Shown piece after piece: positions 1 through 6,325 of a stretch of DNA of 7,647 nt (positions within the stretch are counted from its first letter, which is position 1; the number at the start of each line of letters is the position of its first letter). The stretch spans positions 1-7,647 of the forward strand of contig CALAWM010000136.1 of assembly GCA_937895315.1 (NCBI GenBank), read 5' to 3'. The translations under genes and the position numbers were made by a program. The notes beneath the pieces are model-generated. The model worked only from the letters and a program-made list of their open reading frames with translations, had not been told where the DNA came from and made no database searches. Source of the stretch: an uncultured Caryophanales bacterium. Its GTDB lineage: Bacteria > Bacillota_I > Bacilli_A > RFN20 > CAG-826.

Positions 1-600
1 GATATCAATGTTCAAGTCTTAGGACCAGATGTTCATGATGGAAGTGAAATGGTTAAGTATACTACGTCTCTAGCAAGTTTCACTTATACTGAAGTAGGCG
101 CTTACCAAGGTAAAACTGGTATCTATAAAGCCTCTGCAGCTACTGCAGCATGGCAAAACCAACTAGATGTTCGGCTAACTTCGAGTACAGTCGACACTCA
201 CGCTAATAATTACGCTGCCCTTAAAGCGGCTGGAATTAATTATATTTCGTTTGATATGATGCTTTCTGGCACCAATCCACTTACGAGACTACAATCAATA
301 ACATCGGGCGGAAATACATTCTACACAAATATTGTTCAAGTTGGACAAACGTATAAAGCCTTTAATAATGGTGTTTTCAATGATAAAATTAGTCTATATT
401 ATTACGATGTCAGCAGTGTCTTAACCAAAGTTGATAGTGCTCATATTATTCAAGCAGATATATGGTACTTAGTCGTTGTTGATATGGCATTTATTATGAC
501 TGAGCCATATGGAAGTGGTTATGTAAACGTTAGTGTTACCGCCCCACAAGGTGATATCTATCTTGGTAACGTAACGTATTATTGCCCAAATAACATTTAA
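1..600 (+). CDS. C-terminal part of a beta-rich, probably cell-surface protein (5' end outside window)
   Basis: The reading frame is open from base 1 to the TAA at 598-600, so this is the last 199 codons of a longer gene; the ATG at 49 is internal and has no ribosome site, and I do not take it as the start. I do not recognise the family. The visible part is rich in Thr, Ser, Asn, Tyr, Gly and Val, has alternating hydrophobic stretches typical of beta strands, few charged residues, and a single Cys near the C terminus. This resembles an extracellular beta-sandwich module such as those that bind carbohydrates or act as adhesins, but no catalytic or binding motif is evident. It has no C-terminal membrane anchor or sortase motif, so anchoring, if any, would be N-terminal. 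It lies 15 bp upstream of the solute-binding lipoprotein gene, which suggests a shared operon and a role at the cell surface in polysaccharide capture (inference). Confidence 0.6.
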   Translation, partial: DINVQVLGPDVHDGSEMVKYTTSLASFTYTEVGAYQGKTGIYKASAATAAWQNQLDVRLTSSTVDTHANNYAALKAAGINYISFDMMLSGTNPLTRLQSITSGGNTFYTNIVQVGQTYKAFNNGVFNDKISLYYYDVSSVLTKVDSAHIIQADIWYLVVVDMAFIMTEPYGSGYVNVSVTAPQGDIYLGNVTYYCPNNI

Positions 601-615
601 GAAAGGATATAAAAT

Positions 616-2292
616 ATGCGGAAAAGTATTAAATTAATAGGCATTTCGCTCTTATCGATGATTCTTTCCGCTTGCGGTACAACGAATTCTTCAACGCATC
701 CTTCGGTCCCTACCTCTACGGACCGAGGGGTGCCAACAGAAATAAAAATCTATGCAGGTGGAAGTAGTCAATATTCATGGCGAAAGGGCGACAAAGAAGC
801 CGAAATTTATAAAGCAGTCGAAGATAAGTATTATAACGATACTGGTATTAACTTGAAGTTTAATGTCCAATTCTTCGGTCAGACAATGAAAAATGCTATT
901 ACCACCGGTATTACGGATGGCTCTATTGATGTTGTGATCTCCCATATGGGTGGTGGTGACGGAATCGATGATTGGATCTTACAAAACGGATTATTCCGTA
1001 ATCTAATTGACGATTTTGATAACTACCAATACCTAGGTGAACACATGAACTGGTCTGATGGAGCAGGATTAGATATTAATGCCATCAGTAGAGTTATGAC
1101 CAAACGCAGTGAAATAGTGGCAATTCCCTCTGTTATTAATCCATATAAGTTTGGCATTCTCGTGCGCAAGGACTTTATGGAAGCTGTTGGGTTTAGTGAT
1201 GAAGTTAAAGAAGGCTATGAGTTAGTCGATAACTTTGAAACATTTGAACGAATGGCCCTAGCGATGAAAGAACGCTTCAATTTATCGCATGCCTTAAGCG
1301 GTGCCATTTATGAAGTTGAAGCAACAGGTATTCTCGGCGCTCATGAAGTAGCGGCCGGGTATTACTCACTAAGTGAAGGGGAACATAATGGTGTCAAGAT
1401 TGTCGATATTGGCGGACTTCATGACCCTAATTATTCCCATGTTCTCGATATGCAATCACGGTGGATCAAAAGTGGAATTTTACCGCTTTCACCTGACTCC
1501 AAGAAAATTGATGATCATGAAGCAGATTTCTTTGCTTCAAAAACCGGAATCTTTGTGGAAAATCCAAATGTCATGCACCTAATTGAAGTTGCCCGGAAAA
1601 CTAAAGAAATTAATCCGGAAGCTGAGTTTGCCGTTCTTGGTGCGCTTACCAAAGACAAGACAACGACCGCGAAAGGATTTATGCGCAACAGCCTTGGCAC
1701 ATTTGGCGCAGTTATTACCAAAAATACGCCTGATGCAGATAAAGTGCTTGGGTTCCTAAACTGGGTTTATTCTTCTAAAGAAAATTACGAATTAGCACGT
1801 TATGGTGTTTTAAATGAACATTATTTCCTAAATGACGCAAATGAATATTACTATCCAGAAGGATATAGTTTCCAAAACAAACCATACTCAGGAATCTTAA
1901 CTCTCGTAGAAAATCAAGTCATCAGCGATCTTGCATATGCGGAATTTAGTGATGCAGAAAAATCATGGATTGCCAAATCCAAACAAAAAGAAAATTATTT
2001 AGTCAATGATAAGGTCGATTATCTTCTTTATAACCAAAATAGAGTTAACTTAAATTTACATTTCGCCAATCGTAAAGATATGTATAATACAACTCAAAAT
2101 ATATGGGCAGGTAGTTTCACCTTTGATTATGATCACGTCCACGGCTCAGATGGAGGCTTTAATACATGTAAGATTTATAACCATGAAGATCGAATGGCAA
2201 AAATCGAAACATACCTTGGCTCTACTGCCGTATATTCCCAAGAAATGTATGAGTTATACCAAACACTGGTGAAACTAAAGGCATATTATTAA
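616..2292 (+). CDS. Extracellular solute-binding lipoprotein of a carbohydrate ABC transporter
   Basis: Predicted substrate receptor of an ABC importer, lipid-anchored on the outer face of the membrane. A basic start and hydrophobic stretch (residues 1-19) lead to the lipobox LSAC with Cys20 as lipidation site, followed by a Ser/Thr/Pro linker (about 21-40). The mature part begins with a strand-like EIKIYAG segment and continues with the mixed alpha/beta pattern of family 1 solute-binding proteins. At 558 residues it is in the size class of the large LplA-like sugar-binding lipoproteins rather than the 400-450-residue MalE class. The start is supported by GAAAGGA at 601-607, 8 nt before the ATG. 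It sits between the beta-rich protein gene and a small membrane protein gene, with the ATPase following. The ligand cannot be read from the sequence; an oligosaccharide is likely given the MsmX-type ATPase, and rhamnose-containing glycans are a guess from the neighbouring rha genes. No permease gene is adjacent. Confidence 0.85.
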   Translation: MRKSIKLIGISLLSMILSACGTTNSSTHPSVPTSTDRGVPTEIKIYAGGSSQYSWRKGDKEAEIYKAVEDKYYNDTGINLKFNVQFFGQTMKNAITTGITDGSIDVVISHMGGGDGIDDWILQNGLFRNLIDDFDNYQYLGEHMNWSDGAGLDINAISRVMTKRSEIVAIPSVINPYKFGILVRKDFMEAVGFSDEVKEGYELVDNFETFERMALAMKERFNLSHALSGAIYEVEATGILGAHEVAAGYYSLSEGEHNGVKIVDIGGLHDPNYSHVLDMQSRWIKSGILPLSPDSKKIDDHEADFFASKTGIFVENPNVMHLIEVARKTKEINPEAEFAVLGALTKDKTTTAKGFMRNSLGTFGAVITKNTPDADKVLGFLNWVYSSKENYELARYGVLNEHYFLNDANEYYYPEGYSFQNKPYSGILTLVENQVISDLAYAEFSDAEKSWIAKSKQKENYLVNDKVDYLLYNQNRVNLNLHFANRKDMYNTTQNIWAGSFTFDYDHVHGSDGGFNTCKIYNHEDRMAKIETYLGSTAVYSQEMYELYQTLVKLKAYY

Positions 2293-2296
2293 GATT

Positions 2297-2779
2297 ATGA
2301 TTAATGTTTTATACATTTTTCTTGGTTTATTACTCTTCGTGTATTTCTATTCACTAGGAGCTTATTTCGTCTTAAAAAGTTTAGGCATAGAAGGCGCTAA
2401 GAAGGCATTTATTCCTTTTTACGCCTTCGCTTTAATTAATCGCGAAACTAGAGTATTTACTGTATTCACTATTCCTGTTAGACGCTATATGGGGTTTGTG
2501 ATTACGCTATTTTCAATTATTATCCTTGCTTGTCTTTATGGATACTGGGGTAATGAAAATCTTCCTGTCCAGTCAGTAGGCCCTTTATGGGAAATTATGA
2601 TTGTGTTAATTTTAATCTCGGCCATCTGTCTTTATGTTTCACTTATTAATAGTTTTGATAAATTAACCTTACGGTTTCAGGTGGAAAAATATAAAACATT
2701 AATGGTCCTTAATGCATTGATTTTACCAATGCCATTTGTATATTATTATCTGTCAAAGCGTGAACATCGCATTTTATAA
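2297..2779 (+). CDS. Small four-helix membrane protein, unknown function
   Basis: I cannot assign a function. The 160 residues contain four probable membrane helices, at about 4-26, 66-84, 97-118 and 133-151. The loop between helices 1 and 2 is basic (K27, K35, K36, R49, R52, R62, R63), so it is probably cytoplasmic and the N terminus outside. That loop holds a KKAFIPFYAF segment that weakly recalls the 'KA.IPfyN' segment of DUF5684-type small membrane proteins; this is memory-based and needs a profile search. It lacks the EAA loop of ABC permeases and is far too short to be one. The gene starts 4 bp after the solute-binding protein stop, with only a weak, distant AAAGG (2277-2281), so translation may be coupled to the upstream gene. 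Its place between receptor and ATPase genes suggests an accessory role in transport or lipoprotein handling (inference). Confidence 0.75.
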   Translation: MINVLYIFLGLLLFVYFYSLGAYFVLKSLGIEGAKKAFIPFYAFALINRETRVFTVFTIPVRRYMGFVITLFSIIILACLYGYWGNENLPVQSVGPLWEIMIVLILISAICLYVSLINSFDKLTLRFQVEKYKTLMVLNALILPMPFVYYYLSKREHRIL

Positions 2780-2792
2780 ACTTTATCGTACT

Positions 2793-2799
2793 AGGAGGT
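2793..2799 (+). promoter_or_regulatory. Strong ribosome binding site of the ABC ATPase gene
   Basis: AGGAGGT lies 4-5 nt before the ATG at 2804. It is the closest match to the Shine-Dalgarno consensus in the left block and fixes the ATPase start. The ATPase may therefore be translated more than the membrane protein before it, which has almost no such site. Confidence 0.85.
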
Positions 2800-2803
2800 C
2801 TCC

Positions 2804-3943
2804 ATGGCAAGTGTCAAATTAAATAATGTCTCAAAAATCTATAGCGGAAACAAAGTTCCGGCCGTTGTGGATTTTAATCTTGAAATAAAGGATAAGGAAT
2901 TTGTCGTCTTTGTCGGTCCTTCGGGATGTGGGAAGTCTACGACACTGCGGATGATTGCTGGTCTTGAAGAAGTATCAGGCGGTGAGATTTATATTGATGA
3001 GAAGTTTGTCAATGACATTGAACCAAAAGATCGTGATATTGCGATGGTTTTTCAAAACTATGCTCTTTATCCGCAAAAAAATGTTTATGAAAATATGGCA
3101 TTTGGTTTAAGATACAAAGTTATTACTGAAACCAAAAAAGATCGAGATGGTAACGACATCCTTGATAAATACGGAAATAAAGTATTAATCAAAAGACGCT
3201 ATACTAAAGCTGAAATTGATCAAAAAGTCATTGAAGCAGCCACGATTTTAGAAATAAAAGAATTTTTGGAACGAAAACCAAAGTCTCTTTCGGGTGGTCA
3301 ACGGCAAAGGGTGGCAATTGGCCGGGCGATTGTGCGTAATCCTAAAGTCTTTTTAATGGATGAACCTTTAAGTAATCTTGATGCCAAACTACGTAATCAA
3401 ATGCGAAGTGAGATTTTGTTATTACGTAATAAAATTAAGACAACCTTTATTTATGTTACCCATGACCAAGTTGAGGCAATGACTTTAGGCGATCGAATTG
3501 TAATTATGAAAGATGGCTATATCCAACAAGTTGGTACTCCGATTGAAGTATTTGATAAACCAGCGAATGTCTTTGTTGCTAGTTTTATCGGTTCGCCGCA
3601 AATGAATTTAGTTGATGCGATGCTTCAATTTGAAGAAGGACAGTATTTCCTTGATGCTTTTGGTAAGAAAATAAAGTTATGTGAAAAGCATCAAATGAAA
3701 CTAAAAGCGAACAATGAGATTTCAAAAGAAATTATTTTAGGGATTAGACCAGAATTCTTTCACCTTAAAGGGGAAAAGGCGTGCTCGCTTAACGGTAAAC
3801 TGATTATTTCTGAAATGATGGGAACCGAGTTTTATTTGCATGTAGAAATAAACAATACTAAACTTACCTTAAAAATTCCGATGATGGGACTAAGTCCTGA
3901 AAACCTCGTAATGATTCAAAAAGTAGATAATATTTTATTGTAA
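2804..3943 (+). CDS. MsmX/UgpC/MalK-type sugar ABC transporter ATP-binding protein
   Basis: Cytoplasmic ATPase subunit that powers carbohydrate uptake. All nucleotide-binding motifs are present: Walker A GPSGCGKST (38-46), Q-loop Gln84, signature LSGGQ (162-166), Walker B VFLMDEP (182-188) with Glu187, D-loop SNLD (190-193) and H-loop His220. The C-terminal part (about 245-379) fits the MalK/UgpC regulatory TOBE-like domain, including LGIRPEFF and a GTEFYLHV segment. Two deviations: roughly 27 extra residues at about 104-133, between Q-loop and signature, in the helical subdomain that contacts permeases; and a C terminus ending at KVDNILL, a little short of the usual 'hlFd' ending. In Bacillus, MsmX serves several importers, so this protein could energise permeases encoded elsewhere. 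It is the last gene of the left operon, followed by a terminator. The assignment is firm; the substrate is not known, so I give no symbol. Confidence 0.95.
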   Translation: MASVKLNNVSKIYSGNKVPAVVDFNLEIKDKEFVVFVGPSGCGKSTTLRMIAGLEEVSGGEIYIDEKFVNDIEPKDRDIAMVFQNYALYPQKNVYENMAFGLRYKVITETKKDRDGNDILDKYGNKVLIKRRYTKAEIDQKVIEAATILEIKEFLERKPKSLSGGQRQRVAIGRAIVRNPKVFLMDEPLSNLDAKLRNQMRSEILLLRNKIKTTFIYVTHDQVEAMTLGDRIVIMKDGYIQQVGTPIEVFDKPANVFVASFIGSPQMNLVDAMLQFEEGQYFLDAFGKKIKLCEKHQMKLKANNEISKEIILGIRPEFFHLKGEKACSLNGKLIISEMMGTEFYLHVEINNTKLTLKIPMMGLSPENLVMIQKVDNILL

Positions 3944-3964
3944 AAACAATTAATTTAGGTTTTC

Positions 3965-3995
3965 AAAAAAGCAATTATGTAAATATTGCTTTTTT
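3965..3995. terminator. Bidirectional intrinsic terminator between convergent genes
   Basis: A perfect 11-bp inverted repeat, AAAAAAGCAAT (3965-3975) and ATTGCTTTTTT (3985-3995), encloses a 9-nt loop. Read on the plus strand it ends in a run of seven T (3990-3996) and can stop the ABC operon; read on the minus strand it ends in six T (complement of 3965-3970) and can stop the esterase gene. The right arm touches the esterase stop codon at 3995-3997, so the two convergent units share a very compact end. Confidence 0.85.
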
Positions 3996-4801
3996 TATAA
4001 GGTTTTCATTATTTGTTCGGCGAATAAGTGCCCTAGTATAATTGAAGCATTACTATCATAGTGATGAATATCTGCCACAAAATCAGGTTCTTTTTGATAA
4101 CTTAATTTATACTTAAGGGTATCAATAAAAAGATATTTATCGTCAATAAGTGAAATTGCTTTCTTAGCATTATTAATAGTTTGATAGTGGATCCACGAAG
4201 AACAGTCACTGATACCGGCATCGATGAAATATATTCCATCCTTACTTGCATATCTGTCATAATGCTTTCTTAAATCTTTAATTAAATTAAGTAAATAAAT
4301 ATAGTACTCATTATGACCACCATCACAAGCATCACTTTCACCTTGCATATAACAAAAGGCATGTATTTTTGGAAGATAACCATCATTTTCCAGATTTAGA
4401 AGCATTCTATCAATAAACTTGGTCGATTCAATATAACATTCGCCAGTATTTTCACTTGAAGGTGACCGCCAGGCAACTTCGAGATTAGTTGCTCCAACAG
4501 CATACTTAATAATGAAAACTTCATCATTTAAACCATTTTTAGTTAATAATTCAGCAATACCGACTTCTGGTCCAAAACGAGTGGGATCAATTCCTTGACC
4601 AGTTTTTACGCTCACAAATTTATTGTTTGAATTATTTAAACCTCGATTAGACATAAAGGCAATTTTTAGCGGAAATCCATTATTGTATTGATTAGTTTGT
4701 TCATTACTAAAATGCCTATTCAAATATGAAATATGTGAATGTCCTTCCATATTGGATTGTCCAAGGAGAACTACAACTTTAATCGGTTTCAATGTTTTCA
4801 T
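3995..4801 (-). CDS. SGNH/SASA-family carbohydrate esterase (sialate O-acetylesterase-like), cytoplasmic
   Basis: Predicted O-acetylesterase that removes acetyl groups from a sugar or oligosaccharide. Visible family motifs are GQSNMEG (14-20) with nucleophile Ser16, VGATNLEVAW (102-111) matching the 'GGTs...W' block, YMQGESDA (151-158), and near the C terminus D244-x-x-H247 within DIHHYDS, the expected catalytic Asp/His. This is the SASA (DUF303) type also found in CE6 acetylxylan esterases. At 268 residues it is a single compact domain. There is no signal peptide, so it should act in the cytoplasm on imported substrate. The start codon lacks a Shine-Dalgarno sequence, and the candidate promoter lies so close that the mRNA leader may be only about 5-10 nt. 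It is transcribed divergently from rhaBAD and convergently to the ABC operon, which hints at acetylated rhamnose-containing oligosaccharides as substrate (inference). Family assignment is strong; substrate is open. Confidence 0.88.
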   Translation of the reverse strand: MKTLKPIKVVVLLGQSNMEGHSHISYLNRHFSNEQTNQYNNGFPLKIAFMSNRGLNNSNNKFVSVKTGQGIDPTRFGPEVGIAELLTKNGLNDEVFIIKYAVGATNLEVAWRSPSSENTGECYIESTKFIDRMLLNLENDGYLPKIHAFCYMQGESDACDGGHNEYYIYLLNLIKDLRKHYDRYASKDGIYFIDAGISDCSSWIHYQTINNAKKAISLIDDKYLFIDTLKYKLSYQKEPDFVADIHHYDSNASIILGHLFAEQIMKTL

Positions 4802-4810
4802 AACATAAAT

Positions 4811-4839
4811 AGAATATTACATTTTTCATTGATTGTAAA
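4811..4839 (-). promoter_or_regulatory. Candidate promoter of the esterase gene
   Basis: On the minus strand a -35-like TTTACA (complement of 4834-4839) is followed after 17 bp by a -10-like TATTCT (complement of 4811-4816). An overlapping alternative is TTGTTT, 17 bp, TAATAT. Either would start transcription only about 5-10 nt before the ATG at 4801. This is sequence matching in AT-rich DNA, so chance matches are possible. Confidence 0.45.
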
Positions 4840-4861
4840 CAAAAAAGACATAAATTACTAT
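4833..4861 (+). promoter_or_regulatory. Candidate sigma-A-type promoter of the rhaBAD operon
   Basis: TTGTAA (4833-4838), 17 bp, TACTAT (4856-4861) matches a vegetative promoter and would start transcription near 4868, giving a leader of about 45 nt. Its -35 overlaps that of the divergent esterase promoter almost completely. A second possibility is the extended -10 element TGTTAAAAT (4878-4886) with no clear -35, starting near 4893. In both cases the inverted repeat at 4856-4877 lies inside the polymerase footprint. Confidence 0.5.
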
Positions 4862-4877
4862 TTATTTATAAATAGTA
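4856..4877. promoter_or_regulatory. Perfect 10-bp inverted repeat, probable operator for rhaBAD
   Basis: Arms TACTATTTAT (4856-4865) and ATAAATAGTA (4868-4877) are perfect reverse complements separated by TT. The two-fold symmetry, the length of about two helical turns and the position over the rhaB -10 and predicted start fit a dimeric repressor site. It does not match the CcpA cre consensus (no central CG). It lacks a T-run after it and would be a weak, all-AU-rich hairpin, so a terminator is unlikely. The regulator is not encoded in the window. It is centred about 60 bp upstream of the esterase start site, so it could also affect that gene. Confidence 0.6.
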
Positions 4878-4912
4878 TGTTAAAATTAAGTTGAGAGAAA
4901 TGATTTTTTCTT

Positions 4913-6325
4913 ATGAGTGAACAAAATAACCAATTTCATTTAGCAATTGATATCGGCGCTTCAAGTGGTCGTCTTGTTTTATGTTCTTTTTCTAATCAAA
5001 AAATGGAATTAGAAGTAATCCATCGCTTTGAAAACGGTCCGCGACGAAAAGGTAATCGTTTGGTATGGGATATTAAGAATCTTTTTAATGAAATCTTAAT
5101 TGGACTTCAAAAATGTAACGAAGTAAATAAAATTCCGAGCACAATTGGCGTTGACACTTGGGGCGTTGATTATGTTCTTTTAGATGTTAAAGATGAAATA
5201 GTTGGTGACGTATACTGCTACCGTGATGATAGAACACTTTCATACATCGATGAAGTTCATAATATCATTTCGCAAGAAGAACTTTATCAAAGGACAGGCA
5301 TACAATTTCTCCCCTTTAATACGATTTACCAGCTTTTTGCCGATGTAAAAACAAAAAAAATTAGAAAAGCAGCATCATTCTTAATGATTCCTGATTATAT
5401 AAATTTTCTTTTGACAGGCGTAAAAAATCAAGAATACACTAACGCAACGACAACTGGTTTAGTTAATTTAGTGTCTAAAGATTTTGATAATGACATATTA
5501 AATAAACTAGGAATTCCAACTAAATTGTTTGTAAAACCCCAGAAACCGGGGAAAACTTTATTTTCGTTAAAACCAGAAGTGCAAAGTTTAGTTGGTTTTA
5601 ACGCGAACGTCGTTTCAGTTGCATCACATGATACTGCAAGCGCAGTTCTAGCAACGCCAAACCTTGATTCTAATAATCTTTTTCTTAGTAGTGGCACATG
5701 GAGTCTTTTAGGAGCGGAAAGGAAACATCAAATTTGCACAGACCAAAGCCTTAAACTAAACTATACAAATGAAGGTGGCTTTAACTTTTCATTTCGTTTT
5801 TTAAAAAATATTATGGGTCTTTGGATTATTCAAAATATCCGCAATGAATATAATGCAAATTGTTCATTTGCAGAATTGCAAAAACTTGCCAAAGAAGGCA
5901 GTTACTTTACTACGATCATAGATATTAATGATAAGCGCCTAATCGCTCCCCAAAATATGATAGAAACACTTGATGAAATATGTCAGGAAAGTAACAATAC
6001 AATTCCTCATAATATTAGTGAGTATTTATTTATGGTCTTTAATAGCCTTGCCTTTTCCTATTCACAAACTATAAAAGAGATTGAAATAATTACAAACCAA
6101 ACTTTTGAAATCATTAATATTACTGGTGGTGGTTCCCAAAATATTTTATTAAATGAGTTAACCGCAAAGCATAGTGGAAAAATAATAGAAGCGGGTCCTG
6201 TTGAGGCAACCGCACTTGGGAACATAATTGTGCAACTTATAGCTACAAAAAAGATTAAAACAATTGAAGAAGGAAGAAAAGTAGTGAGAAATTCGTTTCC
6301 ACTGGAGGTATATACATATGAATAA
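4913..6325 (+). CDS. rhaB: Rhamnulokinase
   Basis: Phosphorylates L-rhamnulose with ATP to L-rhamnulose 1-phosphate, second step of L-rhamnose breakdown in the cytoplasm. It is a full-length FGGY-family kinase (470 residues; E. coli RhaB 489). The N-terminal phosphate-binding strand is [14 protein letters not shown] (10-23), followed by the RhaB-type segments [29 protein letters not shown] and [10 protein letters not shown]. The catalytic base is Asp240 in [18 protein letters not shown] and GGGSQN (405-410) with the following [12 protein letters not shown] form the C-terminal nucleotide-binding half. A stop in the same frame at 4901 limits upstream extension, and homology agrees with the ATG at 4913, yet no good Shine-Dalgarno sequence precedes it (GAGAG at 4893-4897 is too far and weak). 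First gene of the operon; its end overlaps rhaA by 8 bp. Expression is probably controlled through the inverted repeat upstream. Confidence 0.96.
   Translation: MSEQNNQFHLAIDIGASSGRLVLCSFSNQKMELEVIHRFENGPRRKGNRLVWDIKNLFNEILIGLQKCNEVNKIPSTIGVDTWGVDYVLLDVKDEIVGDVYCYRDDRTLSYIDEVHNIISQEELYQRTGIQFLPFNTIYQLFADVKTKKIRKAASFLMIPDYINFLLTGVKNQEYTNATTTGLVNLVSKDFDNDILNKLGIPTKLFVKPQKPGKTLFSLKPEVQSLVGFNANVVSVASHDTASAVLATPNLDSNNLFLSSGTWSLLGAERKHQICTDQSLKLNYTNEGGFNFSFRFLKNIMGLWIIQNIRNEYNANCSFAELQKLAKEGSYFTTIIDINDKRLIAPQNMIETLDEICQESNNTIPHNISEYLFMVFNSLAFSYSQTIKEIEIITNQTFEIINITGGGSQNILLNELTAKHSGKIIEAGPVEATALGNIIVQLIATKKIKTIEEGRKVVRNSFPLEVYTYE
6304..6309 (+). promoter_or_regulatory. Ribosome binding site of rhaA inside the end of rhaB
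   Basis: GGAGGT lies within the last rhaB codons, 8 nt before the rhaA ATG at 6318, while rhaB stops at 6323-6325. Ribosomes finishing rhaB therefore pass over this site, which fits translational coupling of kinase and isomerase. Confidence 0.8.

Noticed and set aside
49..51. ATG at 49 as the start of the first gene
   Set aside because: The frame is open to base 1 and no ribosome site precedes this ATG, so it is an internal Met of a gene that begins outside the window.
2297..2779. The four-helix protein as a truncated ABC permease
   Set aside because: No EAA-type coupling loop (EAA...G) is visible and the basic loop and hydrophobic pattern do not fit half of a permease; no frameshift or remnant sequence flanks it.
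4831..4845. TTGT-AA-ACAA at the shared -35 as a CcpA (cre) site
   Set aside because: It lacks the central CG and the flanking bases of the cre consensus; it is better explained by the two overlapping -35 elements.
5537..5551. CCCC / GGGG hairpin in rhaB as a terminator
   Set aside because: Only four base pairs, followed by AAAAC rather than a T-run, and inside a conserved coding frame.
5428..5697. Minus-strand ORF of 89 codons inside rhaB, and similar ORFs at 1515-1721 and 6058-6390
   Set aside because: They lie antisense within well-supported genes, have no ribosome sites and encode nothing family-like; they are frame shadows.
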